From assembly GCF_933775445.1 (NCBI RefSeq), contig NC_065874.1:12481001-12545000 (forward strand): a stretch of 64,000 bases of DNA, written 5' to 3'. The position numbers and the translations under genes are program-made. Below the pieces are notes generated by a model. The model did not search any database, had not been told where the DNA came from, and was given only the letters and a program-made list of their open reading frames with translations. Of this stretch, positions 49,901 to 60,336 are shown in pieces (positions within the stretch are counted from its first letter, which is position 1; every line of letters starts with the position of its first letter). Origin of the DNA: Argentina anserina. Taxonomy: Eukaryota > Streptophyta > Magnoliopsida > Rosales > Rosaceae.

Positions 49901-50270
49901 GAACACAGAAGAGGTTAACTTGCAACAATCCATTGGACTCAAGCTAGGGAACTCCGATCCAGAGAGGTACAGGAAAAGACTTGAACTTCAAAGGGGGACG
50001 TGCAAGAGTTGAGCTTCATATAGCTAGGCAACATGATCAGGACGTAGGCAAACTTGGGGATGTAGCTCTAACTGTGAAGAACGTACTCTCGCACGTTCAA
50101 TTAATAACCCATTTTTCTACTGCTTTGAATTATATAGCAGTGACATCTCTTTCAATGCTTGAACATTGGCATCGAAAGCGATCACCAGTCTTCAAATAAT
50201 TAAGTTTTTCGCGTTGTGTTGCGGCGTATGGTGAGTCTCATCAATTCTCCGTACTACCACTTCGGGTTGT
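46945..50270. other. Intergenic, no gene recognised
   Basis: Only short frames, such as 49268-49468 and 49981-50199, without recognisable motifs. 48275-48315 is low complexity: A-run, TA-run, T-run, then GT. Some plus-strand pieces (49270-49470) have ordinary coding-like composition but no supporting context. Confidence 0.4.
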
Positions 50271-50573
50271 TGTTAATGAAGTAAGATTAATTAAGCTGTT
50301 AATCAGCTAGAATTCTATTTCAATGCAATGTATTAGTTGTCAGTTAGTAGAATCCAGCTATCAGCTGTGTAGTTGCTGAGTTGGCCTTTTTTGTTATAGC
50401 TTGTCATGTAGCTATAAATAGTGGATTGTTCTGTATGAACCTTATGTTGATATCGTCATTTTAATCAAGAGAAAAATTGCTCCGGGTTCTGTTTCTTCTC
50501 TCTAGTTTCATCTTCTTCATTTTGCTAGATTTGTATATCTAGAGTTTGTATGATCATGATAGCTATGTTATCA
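50271..50573 (+). repeat. 5' LTR of the second copia element
   Basis: 303 bases from TGTTAATGAAGTAAG to ATGTTATCA, diverged but clearly homologous with 56467-56776. It has a TATAAATA-type box (CTATAAATAGTGG, about 50411-50423). Confidence 0.88.
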
Positions 50574-50575
50574 TT

Positions 50576-50585
50576 GCATCAGAGC
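50576..50585 (+). promoter_or_regulatory. Primer binding site remnant of the second copia element
   Basis: GCATCAGAGC lies three bases after the 5' LTR and corresponds to the GTATCAGAGC core of the initiator methionine tRNA site with one change. Confidence 0.7.
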
Positions 50586-51162
50586 TTCGGCTCTTGATCC
50601 TGATACTGGTACAGTGTTGGTTACTGGTATATCTCTCTTTGTGCTTCCGCGATCTCTGATTTGATGTACGAAACCCTAGATTTGGTGATTTCTTGATACT
50701 GTGCTTAATCGAAGGCTAGGTTTCTCATGCTAATGATTTCTTGAATATTAGAGTTCATATTTGAGTTGATTCTATATGATTCATGTTGGAATCGATGTGA
50801 TCTAGCTACTCATGGCTTTGTGTTTGTTCTTTTATATGAAGTTTCGTACTCGCTTTTACTAAGTAGCTTAGATTTGAAGATTTAAGTGCTAAGTACTCTT
50901 GAAGATAGGTTTTGATGAAAGTTTCATAAGTGTTTTGAGGCATGATGAAGGTGATTAGTGACGGTAAAAGTTAGCTATAAAAGTTATTGTGGTTGTCGAA
51001 AGTGGAGTAGACTGTAATAGTCTCAGCAGATTATGGAAGTGGAATTCACTGTAAAAGTCTTACTAGATTGTGGAGAGTGAAATTGACTGTAAATGTTTAG
51101 TAGAGTGTGGATTGTGGAGTTGTTTGTACAAGTTTCTATAAGTAAGCGTGGTTATCTGATAG

Positions 51163-51542
51163 TAGAGGTGGGCATAAAAAACGAAATCCCGATCCCGTCC
51201 CGAAATTGACTGTAAAATGAAACTAATTTATATTCTTAATAACTCTAAAATTATATCAACTCAAATAGTAATGCTAAATTATAATATTTTGAACATAATA
51301 TGCATTTTTTTTGTTAAAATTCCATTATTAAATGTTACTTTGTTAATGAAAAAGTAAAAATATAAGTTTTTATTTAACTTCATAGGAATGTGGGATTTGT
51401 CCCGTCTCGTCCCGATCTCATCCCGTCTCAATCGGGATTAATCCCGAGTGGGATGCATTCTTAAAAACTCTTGTCCCGTCCCAATTCAAAAGAGTGGGAT
51501 GAGACGTGAGATGAGCCCTGTCCCGTCTCGTGCCCACCCCTA
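51163..51542. mobile_element. hAT-like short element, CGTCCCG-word type, copy 2 (deleted)
   Basis: Exact 8-base target duplication TCTGATAG at 51155-51162 and 51543-51550. The ends TAGAGGTGGGCA and TGCCCACCCCTA and most of the interior match the element at 32900. Most of the left CGTCCCG array is deleted, leaving a 380-base element. It is inserted between the 5' LTR and gag of the copia element. Confidence 0.9.
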
Positions 51543-53499
51543 TCTGATAGATTTTAGTTGGAAAATCTATATTTTCAAGAGTAACTGTTGAAGTGACTAT
51601 TGCTATTGATTGTCTATTGCTGCTTTAGTCACTGAAGTCATGACTACTCAAAACTGATATCAATGCTCTTTTGAGCATGATCATTATTAAGTTGAATGAG
51701 AGTAACTTTGTGAAGTGGAGTTTTCAAGTTAACTCAGTTTTGGGCAGTGACTTGTTTGCTACCTCGATGGTTCTAAGCCTTGTCCTGAAGGTTTGTTATC
51801 TTAGAAGATGAAAGTTTTGTGATAGGGCTCTTGTTAGTTTGCTTATGGCCACTCTTGATAAAGATGTAATGGATGTGATAGTAGGTTTGAAATCTTCTCA
51901 TGAAGCTTGGAATGCATTACTAGAAAGGTTTTGACTGTGGACAAAAGAGGTCACATTGTTATCAACTGTCCAAGTAGGAATGGTAGCGCTTCTTCGGTTG
52001 ATATCATTGTTTGTCAAATCTGTGGAGTAAAGAGTCATGCTGCTCTTGACTGTGGACAGAGAACCAACTATGCATATCAAGGTTGCAAACCTCCTGCAAC
52101 TCTAATTGCAATGACTATTTATGGTGGAATGCCTTTTTGCTTAAGCAATGAAGTGTGGATTGGTGATACTGGGGCTACTCACAACATGACTGATGACATC
52201 AGAAACCTTACCATTGCTTAACCATTTGAGTCTAACAACTCAATTACTATTGACAATGGAGAAGGTTTGAATGTTAAACATATTGGTGCAACTAAAATTA
52301 CTCCTAGTTCTCATACTTTTCATTTGAACAATGTTCTTCATGTCCCTAGTCTTGCAGTCAACTTGCCATCTTTTAACAAATTGTGCAAAGATAATCATTG
52401 CTATATTGTTATGGATGATGTTGACATATGTGTACAGGAAAAGTCGACAAGAACCACATTATTCAAGAGAAAGAGTAATGAAGATGGTTTGTTTTTGTTT
52501 AATAGTTCTAAAGTTACTTATAGTGGTGATAAAACTTTTGTTGGAACTGTAATAAAGTCTTCTATGTGGCATCAAAGACTTGGACATCCTACAACAGAGA
52601 TTGGATCTATGATGCTCAAGCTTGCTTTTATCAAATATCAAGTAGATAATAGGACTTAACTTCCATTTTTTGAATCAAGGTCTAGATCAGTTCTTCATTT
52701 TTAGAAAATTCATTTTGATGTTTGGGGTCCTGCACCATCATTGTTTATTGAAGGTTACAAGTGTTATGTGACCTTCATAGATGATTGTACTAGGTTTGTA
52801 TGGATATTTCCTCCTATAAATAGATCTGATATTTTCTCAACCTTTGTGAAATTCTATCAGTTTATTTATAATCAGTTTCATCTTGGTATTCATATACTTT
52901 AGATAGATGGTGGAGGAGAGTATAATTGCAAAGTTTTTGCTAATTTTTTTTAGTAAGAGTATTCTTCACTATGTTACATGTCCCTTCACTCCTCAGTAAA
53001 ATAGTATTGTTGAGAGAAAGAATAGACATTGTGGAAATATGTATCACTTTATTAAGTGCAACTAAGCTTCCTAAACCTTTTTTGTTTCATGCAGTTGCAC
53101 ATAGTGCATATTTGATTAAGAGGATGCCTTGTTCTCTTTTGGATATGCAATCCCCATATTTCAGAATGTTTGGTAGAGAACACGATATTAAAGATCTCAA
53201 GATTTTTGGGTCTGCTTGCTATCCATATCTCAGGCCATATTCTAAAGACAAGTTGGATACAAGAACTTTAAAATGTGTGTTTTTGGATTATGCCCTTGGT
53301 TATAAAGGTTCTTTATGTTACAATATTGAAAAAAAACAACTTGTTGATATGCAGACATGTGATCTTTGGTGAAACTGTTTTTCCTTATCATTTGTTATCT
53401 TCAACTCATTCTCAACCAGTGTCACCTTAGCCTTCTCAGTCTTCATTCTTCTAGCATGGATTGACTAATGGTATAACTCAATCATCCTCGTATGACTGA

Positions 53500-53910
53500 T
53501 AGGGGAGGAAATGGAGATGAAGGTGCTGAAAATGGAAATGTTGTTGAAACTGGAAACATTGCTAGAGAGGTAAGTGGAACTAGAACTGGAGGAAATAGTA
53601 ATGCTATAGATACTGCAGACTATTGAAAGTGTTGAAAATGGAAATATTGCTAGAGAGGCAAGTGGAGCTAGAACTAGAGGAAATAGTAATGCTGCAGATA
53701 CGGTAAAACATGCTGAAATTGTTGACATTGTAGAAAATGCTGAAATTGCTATAAAATGCTGGAATATTGGAACTGTAGAAAATGATGAGAATATTGAGAA
53801 TGCAGTAAATTTTGAATATAATGCAGATATTTTTGAAAATGATGGAATTTTTGGGGTTGTTAATTTTGGAAATGATGCATGTGCAAATTTTCATGAAATT
53901 GGTGATGAAG
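53500..53910 (+). repeat. Degenerate tandem repeats between integrase and reverse transcriptase
   Basis: A block of about 95 bases (around 53540-53630, containing GCTAGAGAGG and GGAAATAGTAATGC) is duplicated at 53640-53700. Downstream, the word GAAAATGCTGAAATTG/GAAAATGATG recurs in variants. In frame it would give a long Glu/Asn/Gly/Ala-rich linker. The minus-strand serine/isoleucine-rich frames here are shadows. Confidence 0.8.
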
Positions 53911-54607
53911 CTCTTCCTCAAAAGTTATAGTTTGCTGTGGATGAGAACCAGGCTTACAACAATCATTCTATGCTTACAAGAGCAAAGAATGAGATTGTAA
54001 AAAGAAAAAGTCATTCTCTGATTTTTGTGCTTACTATTTGCATTGCACATCATAACATTTTATCTGAACTACCCTATTTTAGTGGATTCACTGCAGCCTT
54101 AGATGTAACTGATCATGTTGAACCAAAAGTTTTAAAGCTGCAGTTGGGGTTCCTGAATGAGATGCTGCTATGAAAGAAGAAATAGAAGATTTACAAAAGC
54201 AAGGAACTTGGGAATTAGTATATTTGCCTAAAGGGAAGAATACTGTGGGAAGTAAGTGGGTTTACAAAGTAAACAAATATCTAGATGGTTATGTGTCTAG
54301 ATACAAAGCAAGGCTTGTTTCTCAAGGCTATAGCCAAGAAAAAGGTTTGGACTATGATGAAACTTTTAGTCTTGTTGTAAGACATAGCACCGTCAGGTTA
54401 GTTCTTGCTCTTGCTGCAATGCATTAGTGGGATCTTAGACAACTTGATGTAAAAAAATGCTTTTCTACATGGTGATCTGAAGAAAGAAGTTTATATGCAT
54501 CAACCTCAAAGGTTTGTTGATTCAGAACATGCAAATTGTGTGTCTTCTAAAAAAGTCTCTTTATGGTTTGAAACTGGCTTGAAATGAGACGTTTACTACG
54601 TTTTTGC

Positions 54608-55413
54608 TAGGGGTGGCAATGGTATAGAAAACTATTCCAACCAATTTGTATACCAACCGTACCAAATATATTGGTATACCAAATACTTGGTACATGGTAT
54701 ATGGTACAGTATACCGTACCAATATTAAAAATACGGTAGGTATGTGGTATAGATTTTCCATATATCATGGTATATCGTACCTACCAACTTATATTATATT
54801 AAATTATTTAATTAAAAAAATATATATATCTTTAAATTTCAATTGTAGATTTATTGAAAAATAAATCCAAACCATATATATCTACTAACCTTAATCTAAT
54901 CTCTCTGAGTTTCTTTCTCAAGTACACTATTTTTCTCGTCTTCAATTTCTTTATTTAATTATGAATGAATCGATTCAATCGAATTCCCAAGTACAAATGC
55001 TTAGACCTATCAGTAACACCATCACTGCTTATAACATGTCAACATATATCGCATTTAAACCTATCATTTATTTTTTCAATTGTTTTGAGAATTCATAAGT
55101 ACTTTAACAGTTTGACTATTTGGACTTTGACTTTCTATTTATGACTTTGTATTTGGTAATTTGGTTGAAGTTATATAAGACTTTGGAATTATATTAGTAT
55201 TTCACTTATTTATTATTATTTATTTGGGTTGGGCCTTAAATATGTTGGTACAAGCCCATTACCAACCGTACCAACCGAGTACCAACCGTACCACTTAATT
55301 GGTATACCAACGTTATTAGTTGGTATAAATTGTAGATTTTTCATACCAAATATATATTGGTTGGTATATGGTATTGGAAAATTAAGACTGGTATACCAAC
55401 CAATCCAGCTCTA
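54608..55413. mobile_element. hAT-like short element, GGTATACCAA-word type, inside copia reverse transcriptase
   Basis: Exact 8-base target duplication GTTTTTGC at 54600-54607 and 55414-55421. The left end is TAGGGGTGGCAATGGTAT; the right end AGCTCTA is weaker. Both subterminal regions are arrays of GTACC, TATACCAA and TTGGTAT words. Non-coding. Reading across the two duplication copies, the reverse-transcriptase frame resumes. Confidence 0.9.
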
Positions 55414-56466
55414 GTTTTTGCTTGCATTAGGATTCAATTATACATATTCTGATCCTAACTTGTTTATTAAGCATTATGATCATGGAGTCATAATTTTACT
55501 ATTTTATGATGATGACATAGTTATGACTGGTTCACACAAAGAATGGATCAATGAAGTAATTTAGGAGTTGAGTTTAGTATTTGTTATGAAAGATTTTTGG
55601 TGTTTGTCTTATTTTCTGGAGATAAATATACAATATCTAAAGACTAGTCTATTTCTCTCTGAAGAAAAGTATGCAAAAGATTTGATTTATAAAGTAGGAA
55701 TGAGTTCTTGTACCGGCTACAACACACATTGTTTGCCTCATATTCAACTTTGAAGTCAGAAGGTACACCATTGTCTAATCCCTCCATTTTCAAAAGCATT
55801 GTTGGATCTCTGCAATACTTGACTTTTACTAGACCCGATATTGCCTATGTTGTAAATATTGTTTGCCAATTTATGTCTACACCTACTGATGTTCACTATG
55901 CTGCTGTCAAGAGAATTTTGAGATATCTTCAGAAAACTTTATCTAGAGGTCTATTTTACAAGCATGGTTGAGAAAGTGCTTTTGTTACTACTTACAATGA
56001 TGTTGATTAGTCTAGTGATGTTAATGAAAGAAGGTCTACAACTGGTTTTGTTCTATATGTTAGAAATTACCCTGTCTCTTGGTAATCAAAGAAACAAAGG
56101 ATTCGTGTCAAGAAGCTCAATTGAAGCTGAATATAGAGCATTGGCTAATACAGCTGCAGAATTCTCGTGTTTCAGGCAAGTTTTATGTGATCTAAAGGTT
56201 AGAAGTCATGCCCTTCCTTTACTAAGTGTGACAACTTGTTTGCAATAGCTTTGAGCTCTAATCATATGTTTCACTCAAGGATAAAACATCATGATATCGA
56301 CTTCCACTTTGTTAGAGAAATGGTTCAAAAAAGAGACATTTGACTTCAATATGTTCCAATAGAGTACCAGACTGCAGACATCTTAACCAAAGGGCTGCAC
56401 AGTCTAGTGTTTGGTGCTCATTGTGTCAATCTCAACTTGCTCACCCGAGTAAAGATTGAGGGGGTG

Positions 56467-56776
56467 TGTTAATGAAATAAAATTAATTAAGTTGTCAATC
56501 AGCTAAAATTATGTTAATGCAGTGTATTAATTTTCAGTCAGTAGAATCTAGATGTCAGCTATGTAATTGTTGAGTTGACATTTCCTGTTCTAGCTTGTCA
56601 TGTAGCTATGAATAGTGAATTGCTTTGTATGAAGTATGAACCTTATGTTGGTATCTTCATTTTAATTTTAAGAGAAAATTTGCTCCAGGTTCTCTTTCTT
56701 CTCTCTAGCTTTATCTTTTTCATTTTGCTAGATCGGTATATCTAGAGTTTGCATGATCATGACAACCATGTTATCA
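56467..56776 (+). repeat. 3' LTR of the second copia element
   Basis: 310 bases, TGTTAATGAAATAAAA to ATGTTATCA, preceded by a polypurine tract ATTGAGGGGGTG (56455-56466). It has many substitutions relative to the 5' LTR, so the insertion is much older than the Sirevirus-like one. The flanking pentamers GTTGT and TATGT do not match, so no clean target duplication is present. Confidence 0.88.
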
Positions 56777-58580
56777 TATGTGCGTCTCTACTTCGACCTC
56801 ATAGGGTCGTAGCTACAATCCTAGATGTGTCATTATATGTATAATACTGTAGGTACAGTAATATTGTATCTCAACAAAATGAATACCACAGTCGTATCGC
56901 GTCTTCCTGTTCGGCTCGGTACAACCGTACTAACGGCTCGGCTACCGAGATGGTCGGCTACCGAAGCCAATGGCTCGACTCGAATATGGCTGGCTCGGTA
57001 TTTCTTGGGAGAAAATGCTGGCCCTAATTGGCATCTCCTAAATCCTAATTATCAGTAATTAATTAAGAGATTAAATACTACGTACACCTATTGTGTAACA
57101 ATTAATGTTACAATATACGTACAGTGGTACACCTATGTGAGTTAATACTGAATTTGTATTTTTTGAACATGAAACGAAGGTCTTTAAGAGCTAGGGCCTG
57201 CCCTGATATCTGACATCTAACACCACCTGAGCCCATGATAGCACACACTCTTTCTTACAGAACTTGAACTGCCATGTCCGCAAGTGCACATCACAGTGAC
57301 CCCATTCTGTACTATATATATAATGTACTTATTCATGAAATTAGCACGTGTGTCACATTCTAGTACTTAATAAACCCCTCTGAAATCTACGAAGATTGCA
57401 AAAATTTCCTACTGATATGACGATTAGAAATTCCATTTTGTGTAGCGATCCATGTCCTATTTTATTGTATAACATAGAAATCATTCATAGGAGGCCCTTC
57501 GACCTTTTGTCAATATCACATAGGTATCAATCCATCAATTTTATTGAGATTTATCAACTTTTCCTTTCACATTTAATTACTTCACTCTACGTCCATTTGT
57601 AATATTACCATCAAAACTTTCATGATTTCATGTCATATTTGTTTGTCTTTATTCTATCTCATCCGTACGCATGCATTGATCTTGTTGCCGGTCCAAAATC
57701 CTGAGTCTTGTTTACGCAGCTTGTATTTAACCTCTGGTCCGTTTAACTTACACAAAACCTAGGGTTAAGATCAAAGACCAGCGGTGCGCTAACCTATGAC
57801 TCTCTGAAACTTAAGTTAGATTCCGGAACGAGACTTAAGTTCGTAGGTCAAGGACTTAGTAATACATTACTATTTTTAAGAGGTTTTTGGTTGCTTTTAT
57901 AGACGCATTGGGAAAAGTGTTGCATCCATTTTTCTAGTGTGGGAAAGTGTGCCCATATGGTGCGCTTTCACTTTTTTGGTGGGCTACTTTGGACAGCGCT
58001 TATGCCGGCGCCTGAGCAAGGGGGGCATGACCGCGTGACGTGCCCTGCCTGCTTAGTGCCTCGCCTTGTTGAGTTAACTCCGGCCGGAATAAGGGGGAAT
58101 TGTGCTGGGAATTACCGGGTCTAAGAGGATGTGTTAACAAGTCTATAATTCTATATTATTATTATGGTATCAACTTATTTCACGTTTTGATGTTGTGAAA
58201 ACCAAACACAAACCCGATATCACTGATTACGCTTTATCATTACTAAATTTCTTTCGGGGCATCTTGAGTGGAAATGTGGGATAGATTAGGTACATCAGTG
58301 TAAAGTAATCCTATGGATGCAGGATTGACTAGCAATGTGTTTCACAATGGCTTTGAGCAATTCATTAAGCTCCCAATTAATTATCCTTAAATCTGCTCTC
58401 CAATGGTTTGTTGGCAAAGTGGGGCAGAGTCCTTTCGAAAAACTGGAGGCATTTGCGCAACAAAAGCGTGACATCCCCAAGCGTAAACCCTCCTCATAGT
58501 CCCCATACACCACACTTATCCGTCGATCTCCATCTTTTTGTTTCCTAGTCTGTTCCTGTGGCCCCCGCCACCTACTGTCC
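56777..58580. other. Intergenic upstream of the NOR-like NAC, no gene recognised
   Basis: 56890-57000 repeats the words GGCTCGGTA, GGCTACCGA and CTCGACTCG, possibly one end of another word-type element. 57930-58125 is GC-rich compared with its surroundings, with frames that match nothing I know. The last few hundred bases should include distal promoter sequence. Confidence 0.4.
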
Positions 58581-58588
58581 CACGTGTC
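58581..58588 (+). promoter_or_regulatory. G-box/ABRE upstream of the NOR-like NAC
   Basis: CACGTGTC about 400 bases before the start codon. It matches the ABA-responsive ACGT core. A CTATATTT sequence at 58935-58942 is a weak TATA candidate that would give a short leader. Confidence 0.45.
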
Positions 58589-58987
58589 GAATGTCGGCGT
58601 AGCACACCGTGTCAAGTTCTCAACGGCCTGTGTCCCCAGTTGACGTCGTCGTGAGGTACCCATCGCCTCCATATCCGGTGGCGCTCTCACGTTGAGGTCG
58701 CTTTCACGCCATGCATAAAACTAAGACCTTCATGTCTAACCCGGTAATTACACCAGCCCATATGACTAATCGGCCCCTAAACCCCAGAACGTGTCGATTT
58801 ATTATTGGTTATGGCTCACCTAATCATCATGCACGCACTTGCATGGGAATAATCTCTCTGGGTGCCGTACTCAATAAGAGGGGTGCTGCCTGGTTCCATA
58901 CCAATATCCATTATTTTCATTTTTTCCGAGCTCTCTATATTTGGTGGGTGGTATGTAATATGTTCTTGGCTTCATAACCCTCTACAG

Positions 58988-60336
58988 ATGGAGAGCACCG
59001 ACTCGTCGTCCGGCTCGCAGCCGCCGCCGCATCCAAACCTGCCGCCGGGATTTCGCTTCCACCCCACGGATGAGGAGCTAGTCGTTCATTACCTCAAGAA
59101 AAAGGTTTCCTCGGCGCCCCTCCCAGTTGCCATCATCGCCGAGGTCGACCTCTACAAATTCGATCCATGGCAGCTCCCGGGTATATTAATAGTAATTTAA
59201 TTACGAAATACATAATAAATAATGAAGTACTGGACTATACTAACTAGTGGGCTCTCTATTCTTTGAGTTGATTGAATCGAATAGGGTAGGCTTTTGGTGC
59301 TCTTTGTCTAAGAGAAGTGACTTATCTCCTTCTCTCTTGTGATAATAGAAAGAAACTGATCGATATATGGTATGGTTTGACAGAAAAGGCAACGTTCGGA
59401 GATCAAGAGTGGTATTTTTTCAGTCCAAGAGACCGGAAGTACCCGAACGGAGCACGGCCTAATAGAGCAGCAACTTCAGGGTATTGGAAGGCGACCGGAA
59501 CTGATAAGCCAGTTTTGAGTACTACTGATGAGGGAGGTGGGGGTACTCGGAAAGTTGGGGTGAAAAAAGCACTTGTTTTCTACAGAGGAAAGCCCCCAAA
59601 AGGAATCAAAACCAATTGGATCATGCATGAGTATAGACTTGCTGATAACAACACAAGTAACAAGCCACCTGGGTGTCATGACTTGGGTAACAAGAAGAAC
59701 TCCTTAAGGGTAATTATTTCCTAAGTGCTTGTTCATATGTTATCTGATCGAGCTTTTAATAAACTATTATCTTTGAATCGAATAGTTTTGTTCGTAAAGT
59801 AATAGTTGGTTTGATATTGTGCTATGTAGCTTGATGATTGGGTGCTCTGTCGAATTTACAAAAAGAACAACTCCCATAGACCGATGGATCAGGAGGACCC
59901 CATGGACGAGATGATGGGATCGTCGTTCCCGCTGTCAAAGCTGCACCACCTTCCCCCGAAATCGACGACATCAACCTATGGCCAATTCATGGACAACGAC
60001 CACAATTTCTTCGATGGGATGGTTGGCAACGAAGGGCTCAATAGTCCTGCTTCTTTTCTTTCGAACCCGGCTTTGTCGAACAGCTCTCTTCCTCTAAAAC
60101 GACGACTCCCGAATCTGTACTGGAATGATCAGGAGGACGAAGCTGGGCCTTCAAGGAGACTACAGCTGGACAGCAGTAACAGCTTCGGAAATGGTTCTAT
60201 TGCCACTCTGCTTTCTCAGCTTCCTCAGACGCCTCCTCCATTGCACGAGCAGCCAATGCTGGCGTCACAGCTCGGTGGTGATGGTCTGTTTCGTAGTACG
60301 CAGTATCCACTTCCGGGGATGAATTGGTATTCTTAA
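58988..60336 (+). CDS. NOR: NAC transcription factor, NOR/NAC056 type
   Basis: Three exons (58988-59180, 59384-59709, 59830-60336) encode 341 residues; GT-AG introns are in phase 1 and phase 0, the same positions as in the RD26-like gene. The N-terminus is MESTDSS, the NAC domain reads [86 protein letters not shown] and [15 protein letters not shown], and the C-terminus ends GMNWYS. MESTDSS and MNW(Y/H)S ends mark the clade of tomato NAC-NOR, Arabidopsis NARS1/ANAC056 and strawberry RIF: regulators of fruit ripening, seed-coat development and senescence. The loop before subdomain D carries a glycine-rich insertion ([12 protein letters not shown]). No defect is seen. An upstream ATG at 58862 is out of the family context and not used. 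Confidence 0.95.

Larger units (their letters stand above)
51640..56460 (+). pseudogene. Second copia polyprotein, heavily mutated
   Basis: The domain order is gag, protease, integrase, reverse transcriptase, RNase H, as in Ty1/copia. Visible pieces: truncated gag (KLNESNFVKWSFQVNS, about 51690); zinc knuckle CQICGVKSHAALDC; protease WIGDTGATHNMT (52156-52190); GAG-pre-integrase MWHQRLGHPTTEIG; integrase core FDVWGPAP, CTRFVWIF and DGGGEY (52710-52920); reverse transcriptase KQGTWELV, GSKWVYKVN, YKARLVSQGYSQEKGLDY (54200-54350) and LLFYDDDIVMTG (55497-55530); TRPDIAYVVNIV; and RNase H RRSTTGFVLY with tail ADILTKGL (56375-56400). Many stops and frameshifts occur, part of gag is missing, and an hAT-like element splits the reverse transcriptase. 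Dead copy. Confidence 0.92.

Noticed and set aside
53500..53910. CRISPR-like array
   Set aside because: Repeats are degenerate, without uniform spacers, and lie inside a plant retrotransposon.
53465..53921. Serine/isoleucine-rich minus-strand frames
   Set aside because: Shadows of the degenerate tandem repeats in the copia linker.
50271..56776. Target duplication of the second copia element
   Set aside because: Flanking pentamers GTTGT and TATGT do not match, so I did not claim one.
58295..58690. 131-residue minus-strand frame upstream of the NOR-like NAC
   Set aside because: No recognisable motif, overlaps the likely promoter with an ABRE, and has no splice or promoter context on the minus strand.
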